A stretch of DNA of 64,000 nt from Bacteroides eggerthii (GTDB lineage Bacteria; Bacteroidota; Bacteroidia; Bacteroidales; Bacteroidaceae): contig NZ_CP102258.1 of NCBI RefSeq assembly GCF_025146565.1, forward strand, positions 3,070,001 through 3,134,000. The letters are read 5' to 3'. Position numbers and translations under genes: made by a program. Below the pieces are notes generated by a model. The model saw only the letters and a program-made list of their open reading frames with translations, ran no database searches and was not told the DNA's origin. Below, in pieces: positions 33,138 to 44,415 of this stretch; the first letter of the stretch is position 1; every line of letters starts with the position of its first letter.

Positions 33138-35132
33138 TCAAAAAATCTCTTTCTCTTTGATCAAGCCGGTTCTATATGCCACCAACAGCTTTTTCAAGTC
33201 CTGAATCTGCGTTACAAGCTGTTTGCCTTTATCCGTATCCTTCACCATCATGCGCTGCGAATTGAACTCGATGACGAATGTTGTCGACTTAATATCCTGT
33301 CCTTCCTCAATCGCCTTCTGACGGCTTTGGAAAGGATCATGCTGCACCAGCTGCATTCCATGCGAATGATATACCAGCGTGTATCCCGCAATGCCCGTTT
33401 CGGGCTGGTAGGCTTTGGAAAAGCCGCCGTCAATCACCAGCAGCTTGCCGTCGGCCTTTATGGGGCGTTCGCCTTTAATCGTCTTTACAGGTACATGTCC
33501 GTTGATGATGTGTGAATGAGGGCCCGGCTCCACCCCGAACTCCGTTAAAATACTGTCACAGATATCGGCGCGGTTGCGAAGCGTATAATAATATCCCTTG
33601 TTCTCCTTGTGCAATGCCTTGTCGGCAACGAAATAACGCTCAAACGTCGCCATTTTATCCTTGTCGAAAGACGGTGCATCCGGTCCGCACCACATATACC
33701 ACATATAGTCCAGTGCAAAGTTCTTCTCCTCCGAACCGTCCTCGTCAAAGTACGCGGTACGAATCAACTGGTCCGTTTTTTGCAGCAGCTTATGTCCCCA
33801 ATATTCTTTCTTGCCGATGCGCACATGCTTGAAACTTCCGTCTTCGTTCAGGGGTACGGAAGCGTGGTACAACAGGTTACTGTTGCACACCAGATACATG
33901 CCGCCATACGTAAACAGGCAACGCATGTGTTTCTTCAGCTTCTCGCTATTCATAAACGAAGCGTGTATCTTGTCCACCAGCTCCCGTTCCTCATCGGTCA
34001 GGCGGTACGGATCGGCCGGGTCAATGGTTGGGAAATTGGCATCGCGCAACTCATACTCTTTTCCTTCGTACACAAACACTCCCCGTTCAAAGTCTATCTT
34101 ATGCAACAGCTTCCTGTTCTCCATGCCAAACTCCGGACGGCGGTTGATGATCTCCGCTTCCAGCTTGAATTGAATAATCGTAATGGCCTTATGCATCTGC
34201 GTAATCAGGCGCAAAGTCTTTTCATTATAATTGGCATCGGCAAAATTCATCTTCGGGGCAAAGATGGCACAAGAGTCATCCGCATAAGTATCCATTGCAA
34301 AGGTGGCCAGCGGCAGCAGGTTGATGCCGTATCCGTCTTCCAGCGTCGCCAGGTTGGCATAGCGCATGGACATGCGGATTACGTTCGCTATGCAGGCATC
34401 ATTGCCCGATGCAGCTCCCATCCACAGGATATCGTGGTTTCCCCATTGAATATCGAAGTTGTGATAGTCGCAGAGCGTATCCATGATGATATGCGCCCCC
34501 GGACCGCGGTCGTAGATGTCTCCTACGATGTGCAGGGAATCTATCGTCAGCCGTTGGATCAGCTTGCACATGGCTATGATGAAATCATCCGCACGCTTGG
34601 TCGAGATGATCGTGCTGACGATGACATTGATATACGCATGTTTGTTGGGCTCTACGCTCGACTCGTGCAGCAGCTCCTGAATGATGTAGGAGAATTCTGC
34701 CGGCAATGCCTTGCGCACCTTCGAGCGTGTATATTTGGAAGAGACATTCTGGCACACCTTCACCAACTGGTTCAGGGTGATGAGATACCAGTCGTCCAAA
34801 TCCGTTTCCTCTTCCTTTATCAGCTGCAGCTTCTCTTCCGGATAATAAATCAGCGTACAGATTTCTTTCTTTTCACTTTCGCGCAGCGTGTGGCCGAAGA
34901 TTTCATTCACCTTCCTCTTCACCGCGCCCGAAGCGTTCTTCAATACGTGCTGAAAAGCCTCGTATTCTCCATGAATATCCGTAAGAAAATGTTCCGTCCC
35001 CTTAGGCAAATTCAGAATAGCCTCCAGGTTAATGATTTCCGTACTGGCATCGGCTATGGTAGGAAAACTGCGCGACAGTAACTGCAGATAGCGCAAGTCG
35101 CTGATTATACTTTCCGGAGTAATGGTTCCCAT
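33138..35132 (-). CDS. fbp: Fructose-1,6-bisphosphatase class III
   Basis: A 664-residue metallophosphatase-type FBPase (Bacillus type), the key step of gluconeogenesis. ATG 35132 (MGTITPESIISDLRYLQLL) is the likely start. Metal motifs: TDIHGEYEAFQHVL, GDIYDRGPGAHIIMDTL, QWGNHDILWMGAASGN, INGHVPVKTIKG and LLVIDGGFSKAYQ. Length fits the Bacillus enzyme (about 670). The AAE transporter gene lies 84 bp upstream on the same strand. Confidence 0.95.
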   Translation of the reverse strand: MGTITPESIISDLRYLQLLSRSFPTIADASTEIINLEAILNLPKGTEHFLTDIHGEYEAFQHVLKNASGAVKRKVNEIFGHTLRESEKKEICTLIYYPEEKLQLIKEEETDLDDWYLITLNQLVKVCQNVSSKYTRSKVRKALPAEFSYIIQELLHESSVEPNKHAYINVIVSTIISTKRADDFIIAMCKLIQRLTIDSLHIVGDIYDRGPGAHIIMDTLCDYHNFDIQWGNHDILWMGAASGNDACIANVIRMSMRYANLATLEDGYGINLLPLATFAMDTYADDSCAIFAPKMNFADANYNEKTLRLITQMHKAITIIQFKLEAEIINRRPEFGMENRKLLHKIDFERGVFVYEGKEYELRDANFPTIDPADPYRLTDEERELVDKIHASFMNSEKLKKHMRCLFTYGGMYLVCNSNLLYHASVPLNEDGSFKHVRIGKKEYWGHKLLQKTDQLIRTAYFDEDGSEEKNFALDYMWYMWCGPDAPSFDKDKMATFERYFVADKALHKENKGYYYTLRNRADICDSILTEFGVEPGPHSHIINGHVPVKTIKGERPIKADGKLLVIDGGFSKAYQPETGIAGYTLVYHSHGMQLVQHDPFQSRQKAIEEGQDIKSTTFVIEFNSQRMMVKDTDKGKQLVTQIQDLKKLLVAYRTGLIKEKEIF

Positions 35133-35216
35133 GACAAGATTTATGATTTTAGATTTATGATTCATATTCGGTTGTCCGTAATTAAAACAACTCTTCTTTT
35201 CTCAACTTTTTAATTC

Positions 35217-36881
35217 TCAACCCAGCAAGAACATCAACAGCACTTGCGCTATGATTACGCGCAGGAACATACACATCGGATAGACCGTTGCATACGCCAC
35301 CGACGGATTGTCTCCCGGAATGGTGTCGTTGGCATAATTCAGCGCCATGGGGTTTGCCATACTTCCGCACAGCATACCTGCTATGGAACCGAAGTCCACT
35401 TTCATCCATTTAAAGGCGATCACGCCCATTATCAGTACCGGAACAACAGTCAGCACAAATCCCGCAGCAATCCACAGCAGACCCTCCGGACGGAACACCG
35501 TCTCGAAGAAGTGCGCCCCCGCATCCAACCCCAGACAAGCAAGGTAGAGTGACAGTCCCAACGCGCGAAGCATCAGGTTGGCGCTGCGCGTGGTATAGGT
35601 CACCATGTGCATGCGCGGTCCGAAAGTGCCTATCAGAATACCTACAATAATCGGGCCGCCTGCCAGTCCCAGTTTCACCGGAGCGCTGATGCCCGGCAAG
35701 GAAAAGGGAATTGCTCCCAAAGCCAGTCCCAGGACAATGCCTATGAACACCGCCACCAGGTTCGGTTCTTTCAGGCTCTTGATAGCGTTGCCCAACACTT
35801 TTTCCACATTCTGTATGGCAGCTGCTTCACCTACCACCGTCAGGCGGTCTCCCAGTTGCAAGGTCAGCTCTGCAGTGGCAAGAAGCTGCACGCCGCTACG
35901 ATACACACGACTGATGTTGATGCCGTAATGGTTGCGCAGATGAAGCGAGCCCAGCTTCTTTCCGTTCAGTTCGGGGCGCGTCACTACGATCCGTTGTGAT
36001 ATGAGCTGGCTGTCTATGGCATTCCAGTCAATATCTTCCTTATTCCAGTCGGTATGCTCCTGTTCTCCGAACAGCACAGTCAGTGCCGGAGCATACTTTT
36101 CCGAAGTCACCACCAGCAAGCGGTCTCCCTCCTTAATTATCTTCTCGGAGGTAGGAATACTCACGTTACCGTCCCTCCACAAACGGGAAATGACGAACTT
36201 CGGATAGTTCAGCCCGCCTATCTCCTTGATGCTTTTATTGAAAATGGCCGGGTTGTGTACTTGAAACGCCGCAATGTAGGTTTTGTTCGCATCGTCCTTC
36301 TCTTTCAGCTCCAGATCTTCCTTGCGCACCAGCGCCTTGCGTATTGCCAGCACAGCAAGAATCACTCCCACCACGCCAAGCGGATATGCCACCGCGCAGC
36401 CCAAAGCCGGAGTACTGGACTCCAGTCCCATTTGCTTCAGAGTCTGCTGTGCCGCACCCAGCGCTGGGGTATTGGTCGTAGCGCCGCAAAGGATACCCAC
36501 CATGTCCGGCAGCGAGATATTCAGCCCGTAACTGCCCAGCACAGTCATCAAAGTACCAATCAGCACCACACCCAGAGCCAGCATATTGAGTTGTACGCCT
36601 CCCTTGCGGAAAGAGCTGAAGAAACCGGGCCCCACCTGCAGTCCCAACGCATATACAAATATCACCAATCCGAAACTTTCCGCATAGTTCAGCATCTGCG
36701 GATCAATGGACAATCCGAAATGCCCGGCAAGGATACCGGCAAAGAACACAAACGTCACTCCAAGGGAAATGCCGCAAACATGCACCTTTCCCAAGCCCAA
36801 TCCGATAGCGGAAATCAGCGAGAGCACCACCACTGCCTGCAAGGCAGAGTGTTCGACAAACAAACTATATAGCCAGTCCAA
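35217..36881 (-). CDS. AAE family antiporter (aspartate:alanine exchanger type) with two TrkA-C domains
   Basis: A 554-residue inner-membrane protein. Two similar halves of about five helices each (LGLQVGPGFFSSFRKGGVQL and LGLDAGAHFFETVFRPEGLL) flank two cytoplasmic TrkA-C domains (residues about 205-285 and 295-375; EGDRLLVVTSEKYAP, LGDRLTVVGEAAAIQNVEKV). This is the YidE/YbjL/AspT layout. AspT exchanges aspartate for alanine; some relatives export dicarboxylates such as succinate, which would suit Bacteroides, but the substrate is not readable here. A -7 element (TATCTTTG, 36915-36922 on the minus strand) lies upstream. Confidence 0.88.
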   Translation of the reverse strand: MDWLYSLFVEHSALQAVVVLSLISAIGLGLGKVHVCGISLGVTFVFFAGILAGHFGLSIDPQMLNYAESFGLVIFVYALGLQVGPGFFSSFRKGGVQLNMLALGVVLIGTLMTVLGSYGLNISLPDMVGILCGATTNTPALGAAQQTLKQMGLESSTPALGCAVAYPLGVVGVILAVLAIRKALVRKEDLELKEKDDANKTYIAAFQVHNPAIFNKSIKEIGGLNYPKFVISRLWRDGNVSIPTSEKIIKEGDRLLVVTSEKYAPALTVLFGEQEHTDWNKEDIDWNAIDSQLISQRIVVTRPELNGKKLGSLHLRNHYGINISRVYRSGVQLLATAELTLQLGDRLTVVGEAAAIQNVEKVLGNAIKSLKEPNLVAVFIGIVLGLALGAIPFSLPGISAPVKLGLAGGPIIVGILIGTFGPRMHMVTYTTRSANLMLRALGLSLYLACLGLDAGAHFFETVFRPEGLLWIAAGFVLTVVPVLIMGVIAFKWMKVDFGSIAGMLCGSMANPMALNYANDTIPGDNPSVAYATVYPMCMFLRVIIAQVLLMFLLG

Positions 36882-37103
36882 AGTTTTCTCAGTTTTATCT
36901 TATTTTTAGGAGTGCAAAGATAGGAAGTTCCTCGAAGCCGAAAAAAGATAAATACAGGAAAATCGCGTAAAGCCGAAAAAAACGGCTATTCATTCGAGCA
37001 AATCACCGGAAATACAGAATTTTACCCAAAAGATGTATCACCAAAGAAAAAACATGTAACACAAACATGACGCTTTTTCCTAAAAGAAAGCCTTATTTTG
37101 TAA

Positions 37104-39284
<2,181 letters not shown>

Positions 39285-39342
39285 AAGCATGTATGCAATG
39301 AAAGAGTTGAACGCGTTATAAAAGCAGGAAACGATATTTAGA

Positions 39343-39391
39343 CAAAGCGTAATGAATCAGCCCGAAAAGCCGTTCATTACGCTTTGTTTTT
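39343..39391. terminator. Bidirectional terminator between xylanase and GH43 genes
   Basis: CAAAGCGTAATGAA (39343-39356) is the exact reverse complement of 39373-39386, a 14-bp stem with 16-nt loop, followed by five T on the plus strand. Confidence 0.75.
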
Positions 39392-39396
39392 CATAC

Positions 39397-40866
39397 TTAT
39401 TTTGTAAAGCTCCAGTAATCCATGCGGAAGAGTTCTCCCTCCTCCCCTTTAAACACCAGATACAAGTCATAAACTCCTCCCAAGTGCTTGACATCCGTTG
39501 TCATCGTCTGCCATTTCTCCCAACTGCCGGTCGATGAGACAGGAAGGGTTCCTATAAGCAATCCGTCCACTCCCTCTAAGCGTATTTCCACCCGTCCACT
39601 TCCTTTCAATGCGGAAAGTGAGGCAGCAAACTTTGATGCACCTCCGTTTTTGAAATCAACCCCGCGGATTTTCAAATAGTCTCCATTATGAATGGAAGTT
39701 ACTATGCGGTCGGAACATCCTCTGGCCTTGAATTCCGTATCAATTCCATAGCCTTTTGCCATTGTTTCCGCTTCGTTTCTCCGGTAAGGGTCAACGTTCT
39801 TCAACTGTTCCAACCCGTCACGCGTCACTTCAACTGTTTGAACAGTGCCATCTTCGTTATGGAATAGACGGTCTATGCATACACTGCGCATATATTCACG
39901 AGAGCGCTGATCCTGTTCGTTATTCTCATAGGCAACTTTACGGTTATGATAGGCAATATACCATTCACCTTTAAACTGAAAGATGGAGTGGTGATTGTTA
40001 AAGCCGTCATTAACCGGCGGATTGGGCAAAATGACTCCCGGATTCCTGAAACCTTCCATAGGCTTGTCACTCATTACATATTCTATATTGGCAGGCTTCC
40101 CAAAATAATGTCCGGCATAAGAAAGATAGTATTTACCCCTGTATTTGTGTACAAAAGAAGCCTCAAAAAATCCGGGAGTGTTGGGCTTGACCGCACTTCC
40201 GTCAACCTCCGTCATATTCTCTTTTAGTTTGATAATCCGGGAATTGTCGGGGTGAGCACCGCCAAAATACATATATGCCTGTCCGTCATCGTCTACAAAC
40301 ACACATGGATCAAAGCACCACATCCCCCAGTTCTCACTACCCGATATGGCCCCCGGCACTCCTTTTTTGTTTTTAATGCAACGGTTGTTCTCGTCGTAGA
40401 GGAGCACACCCGGAGTATCCATGCCCACCACAGGCCGGTCGTGGTTGTCAATATAGGGTCCGGTCGGCAGATCGCTTACCGCTACGCCAATCCCACCGCT
40501 GTTGGCATCTCCATAATATAAGTAGAATTTTCCATTTCGGTGAACCACGCAAGGCGCCCAAGTCATTTTGGCCCCCCATTTAGAATCTTTCGCATGAAAA
40601 ACCTCTCCATGATCGGTCCAGTTTTTCATATCGTCTGTGGAAATGCAGGTTATATCATTCATGAAATAGCCATATCCTCTTTCCGCATTGTATGTGTCAT
40701 GTGAGCAAAACAGATACAAGCGCCCGTTATATTCTATCCCTGAGGGATCTGCCGTATAACGCTGCCAAAAAATAGGATAATCAGCCTTGGCACTGTGGCC
40801 GATACATAGAAACAAAAACAATAATGTCCATTTACTGTGTTTGTGCGACGAATAATTCTTTTTCAT
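39397..40866 (-). CDS. GH43 arabinoxylan-active glycosidase with CBM6
   Basis: A 489-residue secreted enzyme starting at ATG 40866 (MKKNYSSHKHSKWTLLFLF), which gives a signal peptide ending near SAKA. The GH43 five-blade propeller shows the catalytic Asp in YTADPSGIEYNGRLY, the pKa-tuning Asp in WCFDPCVFVDDDG and the acid Glu in FFEASFVHKY. Residues about 355-489 (RRNEAETMAKGYGIDTEF to the C-terminus) form a CBM6-like domain. The likely role is removal of arabinofuranose or xylose from xylan, supporting the GH10-CE1 enzyme next door. Confidence 0.9.
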   Translation of the reverse strand: MKKNYSSHKHSKWTLLFLFLCIGHSAKADYPIFWQRYTADPSGIEYNGRLYLFCSHDTYNAERGYGYFMNDITCISTDDMKNWTDHGEVFHAKDSKWGAKMTWAPCVVHRNGKFYLYYGDANSGGIGVAVSDLPTGPYIDNHDRPVVGMDTPGVLLYDENNRCIKNKKGVPGAISGSENWGMWCFDPCVFVDDDGQAYMYFGGAHPDNSRIIKLKENMTEVDGSAVKPNTPGFFEASFVHKYRGKYYLSYAGHYFGKPANIEYVMSDKPMEGFRNPGVILPNPPVNDGFNNHHSIFQFKGEWYIAYHNRKVAYENNEQDQRSREYMRSVCIDRLFHNEDGTVQTVEVTRDGLEQLKNVDPYRRNEAETMAKGYGIDTEFKARGCSDRIVTSIHNGDYLKIRGVDFKNGGASKFAASLSALKGSGRVEIRLEGVDGLLIGTLPVSSTGSWEKWQTMTTDVKHLGGVYDLYLVFKGEEGELFRMDYWSFTK

Positions 40867-41026
40867 ATTATTTCTCAATTCTGATGATTTATTATTCTCA
40901 TAAAACAACAAAAAATCCATTATCCACAGACAACGGACTTTTATAAATCTTTTCTCAAGGTCCCGTATATATATAAGGACATTTTTATTCCATAGCTTTG
41001 CAACTATTTGTTACGCATAACGAGCC

Positions 41027-41057
41027 CAAATATACGCAAAAACTTCAAAAAAACAAT
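41027..41057 (-). promoter_or_regulatory. Promoter of the GH43 gene
   Basis: On the minus strand ATTG (41054-41057), 19 bp, TATATTTG (41027-41034). It lies just after the stop codon of the upstream hydrolase gene and predicts a leader of about 150 nt. Confidence 0.6.
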
Positions 41058-41064
41058 ACCTATC

Positions 41065-42150
41065 TCACTCAATGGCAATTGTTTCAATCGGCTGCTGTTT
41101 TACTGCATCAAGAGGCACAGCACGATACTCCACCTTACCAAAGTCGATTTTATTCAAATCAAAACAACGAATATTACTGTTGTACATTGTACGATAATAA
41201 ATAATGCGGTTCGTCATATCCGAAACAGCCGTCCATTGCGTGGCACTGGGTATATTGACGGGTATCTGCCCGGAAGGAAACTCAACACCTAAAGGGATGT
41301 CGAAATTATTCAATATTTGGAAACACTGCAAAACAGTTTCTTCGCCAGCATCCTGCTGTGGAGCAGAAGCCTGGAAGAAAGCGGCGCGTACAAATCTGGA
41401 AGGAGGAGTAACATCGCCGGGAATACCTAAAAAGCCACTGCCTGAACCAAATGGGGTAAGTACGATATCACCCAATGATTTCGTCTCCGCACTGCCCGGA
41501 AAAAGATTGACATAGTTATTAAGATTCGTCATTTGCCATTCAAAATCCGGTGAGTTAGTCAGTACCCCCAGTTTATTTTCATAAAAATGAGGTTCACCAT
41601 CTATGATTTCCAAAACCAATTGACGTCCGGTGCCATCCGCAATGCGCCAGTGCACAGTTGAAGCCCGAGGATCAATGGAAACGACATGTACCCTACGAAT
41701 CGCATCTTTAACTTCATCCACATTCGTGAAGTTACCCAATATCCATGATACCAGTTGCAAATCAGCTATACTCGAAGTGCGCAATGAGGGATTGTATTCT
41801 TCGTATTTACCGTATCCTGGAAAATAAAACAAACCGGCTGAAAGGCCAGCCTCATTCAAACCTTCAGCTATAAATTCCTTTTGCTCAACGGCCAAGCCCA
41901 CATAACCATATCTGGCTGTAAATTTCATTCCCGACCCGTTTGTTTCCGGCACATAGGAATATTGCTCATAACCGCGTGGCACGATGACGTACTGGCTGTG
42001 AAGATTGCTCCCTCCCCATTCAATGGTGCGGGCAACAATTCGTGAACTGTCTTTGGCAGTCAAGGTGATTCCTGTGCACGAAAGAACACGCTGTGGCATG
42101 GAACTGGCGGCTGCAGCAGCTATTAATAAGATAAACGTAAAATTTTTCAT
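41065..42150 (-). CDS. Choloylglycine hydrolase family (bile salt hydrolase / penicillin V acylase type), secreted
   Basis: A 361-residue N-terminal-nucleophile hydrolase starting at ATG 42150 (MKNFTFILLIAAAAASS). Cleavage after VLS would expose Cys as the catalytic N-terminal residue (SCTGITLTAKD). Further active-site features are ARTIEW with Arg, LTNSPDFEWQMTNLNNY with the Asn, and TPPSRFVRA with the late Arg. Well-studied bile salt hydrolases have Asp where this protein has Glu in RTIEW. The family frees glycine or taurine from bile salts, or cleaves similar amides. Substrate here is inference. It is upstream of GH43 but separately promoted. Confidence 0.88.
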   Translation of the reverse strand: MKNFTFILLIAAAAASSMPQRVLSCTGITLTAKDSSRIVARTIEWGGSNLHSQYVIVPRGYEQYSYVPETNGSGMKFTARYGYVGLAVEQKEFIAEGLNEAGLSAGLFYFPGYGKYEEYNPSLRTSSIADLQLVSWILGNFTNVDEVKDAIRRVHVVSIDPRASTVHWRIADGTGRQLVLEIIDGEPHFYENKLGVLTNSPDFEWQMTNLNNYVNLFPGSAETKSLGDIVLTPFGSGSGFLGIPGDVTPPSRFVRAAFFQASAPQQDAGEETVLQCFQILNNFDIPLGVEFPSGQIPVNIPSATQWTAVSDMTNRIIYYRTMYNSNIRCFDLNKIDFGKVEYRAVPLDAVKQQPIETIAIE

Positions 42151-42292
42151 GACTTTGTTTTTCTGTAAAAACAATTCTATTCCCAAATTGTTTACCATCG
42201 AGCTTTTGCCTCACAAATTTGTAAGAGACACAAAAGGAAAGCATAGAAAAGAACAGGATATGCAGAAGATATTTTTCTATATAGATACCATT

Positions 42293-42367
42293 TATATACA
42301 ATATGTACATCTAGCAAAAAGCTTAAACAGCAGTTATACAACTGTTTGTATATAGCACTATGTACAT
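42293..42367. repeat. Paired AT-rich direct repeat in a 388-bp gap
   Basis: The gap 42151-42538 between divergent genes has no ORF. It contains two similar words, TATATACAATATGTACAT (42293-42310) and TATATAGCACTATGTACAT (42349-42367), about 56 bp apart, with a small hairpin between them (CAGTT-like arms). They could be regulator binding sites for either flanking gene. No full consensus promoter is seen. Confidence 0.35.
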
Positions 42368-42538
42368 AATAAAAATTGTTTTACGAGAGAAAAGCTATTT
42401 CCTTTGCAATGGAAAACTAAACAAATACATAAATTACTTTTAGCATGATAGAACAGACGGTCGGGCATCACCAACGAATGCCCTATCTTAAGATTCATAG
42501 TGCCAAAAGACAAAAATGGTATATTAAAAGTTAAAGAT

Positions 42539-44188
42539 ATGCGGTTGGGAACATATTTAATTGCATTAATGCTGGTCATGTGTTTATTCTCATGTGGTCA
42601 TCAACAAAGCAACATTTATAGCCCGTCGTTGCTTGTACTGGAAGATTCTTTGGAAACAATGCCTGAAAAATCCTTGAGGCAAATACTTGATATGGATACA
42701 ACCACTTTGCGGAAATCCGACAAAGTATTTTATTATTATTTATTGGTTAAGGCCAAGATGCTCGTTCCCGACATCCCAGCATTACCTGACAAATCAGATC
42801 TTGCTTTGAGCCATTTTGCAGAGCAAAAGGATTCTAGCCGTTTGTGCCAGTTATATTTTTTCTTAGGAAGAATATATGCCGGCAGGTATGCTTTCCTGAG
42901 AGCTAATGCTTTTTATAATCAAGCCGAAAAATTTGCAGGGCAAAATATCAGGATGTTATTTGCCATCAAAGTAGGTGAAGCATATATTTATCGCTTCAAA
43001 ATGATGCATGGCATGGAAAAAGAATGCCTGGAGCGTGCTCTCGACATTGCCTGCGAATTAAAAGATTCCACTCTCAGGGCAGAGGCTATGCATGAACTCG
43101 CAGAACTTCGCATTTCTGAGAAAAATTACATAAAAGCAAGAAATCGGCTGCATCGGGCACTTGAGCTGGTACCTCCACAAAAAAAACTGGCCAAAGCTGA
43201 ATATAATAAAGATCTTGCCAGAGTTTATCTAGCCATGAATATGCTTGATTCAGCTTTATACTATACGGACATAGCCTTGCAAGACGGACATTCGTATAAC
43301 TTTAAAATGACATGCAATATACTCAGAGGTAATATATTTCTGAAAATGCACCGCTTAAAAGAAGCAGAGTCTATTTTTATGAAAGATATTGAAAAGCTTT
43401 CCCTAAAAGAGAGACAAGGTGTATATCATAAACTATCTTTGTTGAAAAAGGAGAAGAAAGATTTTCAATCCGCATGTGAATATGCGGAAAAGAGTATCCG
43501 TTGCAGAGATTCTCTTGAGATGAACAATAAGGCAGGATACATTAGCAACCTGAATGCTTTTCAGGAACACGAACGCCAACAGAGAAGAATTGCCCAAATG
43601 AACATAGAACTTTCAGAACATGAGCTCTCTTATTACAGGCTGGCTATCCTCTTATCTTTCATCTTGCTTTCGGGAACATCACTAGTTTTCCGTATAAAAC
43701 AATCCAAGAAAAAAGTTGAGATGTCTCTAAAGGAAAAGGAACTGGCAATGGTTCGTCTCCAAAATAGCCAGTGGGAAACAGAAATAAAGTATTTGCAGGA
43801 AAAGCATGATCGTGAAGCTATCGAAATAGAATCACTAAATCAGAGCGTTGAATATTACAAGCGCCTGAATGCCTTAACCGTACCTATTCTGATGAAAAGC
43901 CAGAATTCGCAAGGAGCTATGCATATGAAAAAGGAAGAATGGGATATTATCATACAGAACACGAATGCATGTTTCAATGATTTCACTCTTCGTTTGGAAA
44001 AAGCATATCCGCAACTTACATTAGAAGAAATACGTTTTGCATGTCTATTGAAGATGGAGTTCTCGCTCTCCTTACTTTCGGAAATCTATCATATAGCTAA
44101 AGGAAGCATTTCAAGAAAGAAAATGCGTCTGAAAGAAAAAATGCAAATTGAGAATATGACTTTGGATGATTTCATAAAACAGTTCTAA
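42539..44188 (+). CDS. Membrane TPR protein with C-terminal HTH-like region, probable regulator
   Basis: A 549-residue lipoprotein-like protein. ATG 42539 (MRLGTYLIALMLVMCLFSC) gives a lipobox Cys. Residues about 90-340 are TPR-type helical repeats, then comes a membrane helix (LAILLSFILLSGTSLVF, about 365-390), a coiled coil (MSLKEKELAMVRLQN to about 450), and a C-terminal region (LTLEEIRFACLLKMEFS, KGSISRKKMRLKEKM) resembling a helix-turn-helix. Bacteroides has many such TPR-TM-coil-HTH proteins next to surface-protein genes, thought to control them. The gene is markedly AT-rich compared with its neighbours, which suggests recent transfer. Confidence 0.75.
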   Translation: MRLGTYLIALMLVMCLFSCGHQQSNIYSPSLLVLEDSLETMPEKSLRQILDMDTTTLRKSDKVFYYYLLVKAKMLVPDIPALPDKSDLALSHFAEQKDSSRLCQLYFFLGRIYAGRYAFLRANAFYNQAEKFAGQNIRMLFAIKVGEAYIYRFKMMHGMEKECLERALDIACELKDSTLRAEAMHELAELRISEKNYIKARNRLHRALELVPPQKKLAKAEYNKDLARVYLAMNMLDSALYYTDIALQDGHSYNFKMTCNILRGNIFLKMHRLKEAESIFMKDIEKLSLKERQGVYHKLSLLKKEKKDFQSACEYAEKSIRCRDSLEMNNKAGYISNLNAFQEHERQQRRIAQMNIELSEHELSYYRLAILLSFILLSGTSLVFRIKQSKKKVEMSLKEKELAMVRLQNSQWETEIKYLQEKHDREAIEIESLNQSVEYYKRLNALTVPILMKSQNSQGAMHMKKEEWDIIIQNTNACFNDFTLRLEKAYPQLTLEEIRFACLLKMEFSLSLLSEIYHIAKGSISRKKMRLKEKMQIENMTLDDFIKQF

Positions 44189-44415
44189 AAGCTCGCTGTG
44201 AATAATTTTATTTTAGGCAAAACCTTCCTCCACCCATTACCGGCCCGGAGGTGCGTGCAAGTTGCCTTTAAATGTACATCACATAACCAAATAATCATCT
44301 GCATATCAATATATTGCTCATTCAAGATGTCCATCACAGATGTTTTAATCTCTTACTATAAGGAGTTAATTTTGCAACAAAATCATCAATAATATATAAT
44401 TTTATATGTGAACGT

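Noticed and set aside
44198..44392. 64-residue plus-strand frame between the TPR and OmpA-like genes
   Set aside because: No domain, many Cys/Ile in random order, no start context; taken as non-coding gap of 227 bp.
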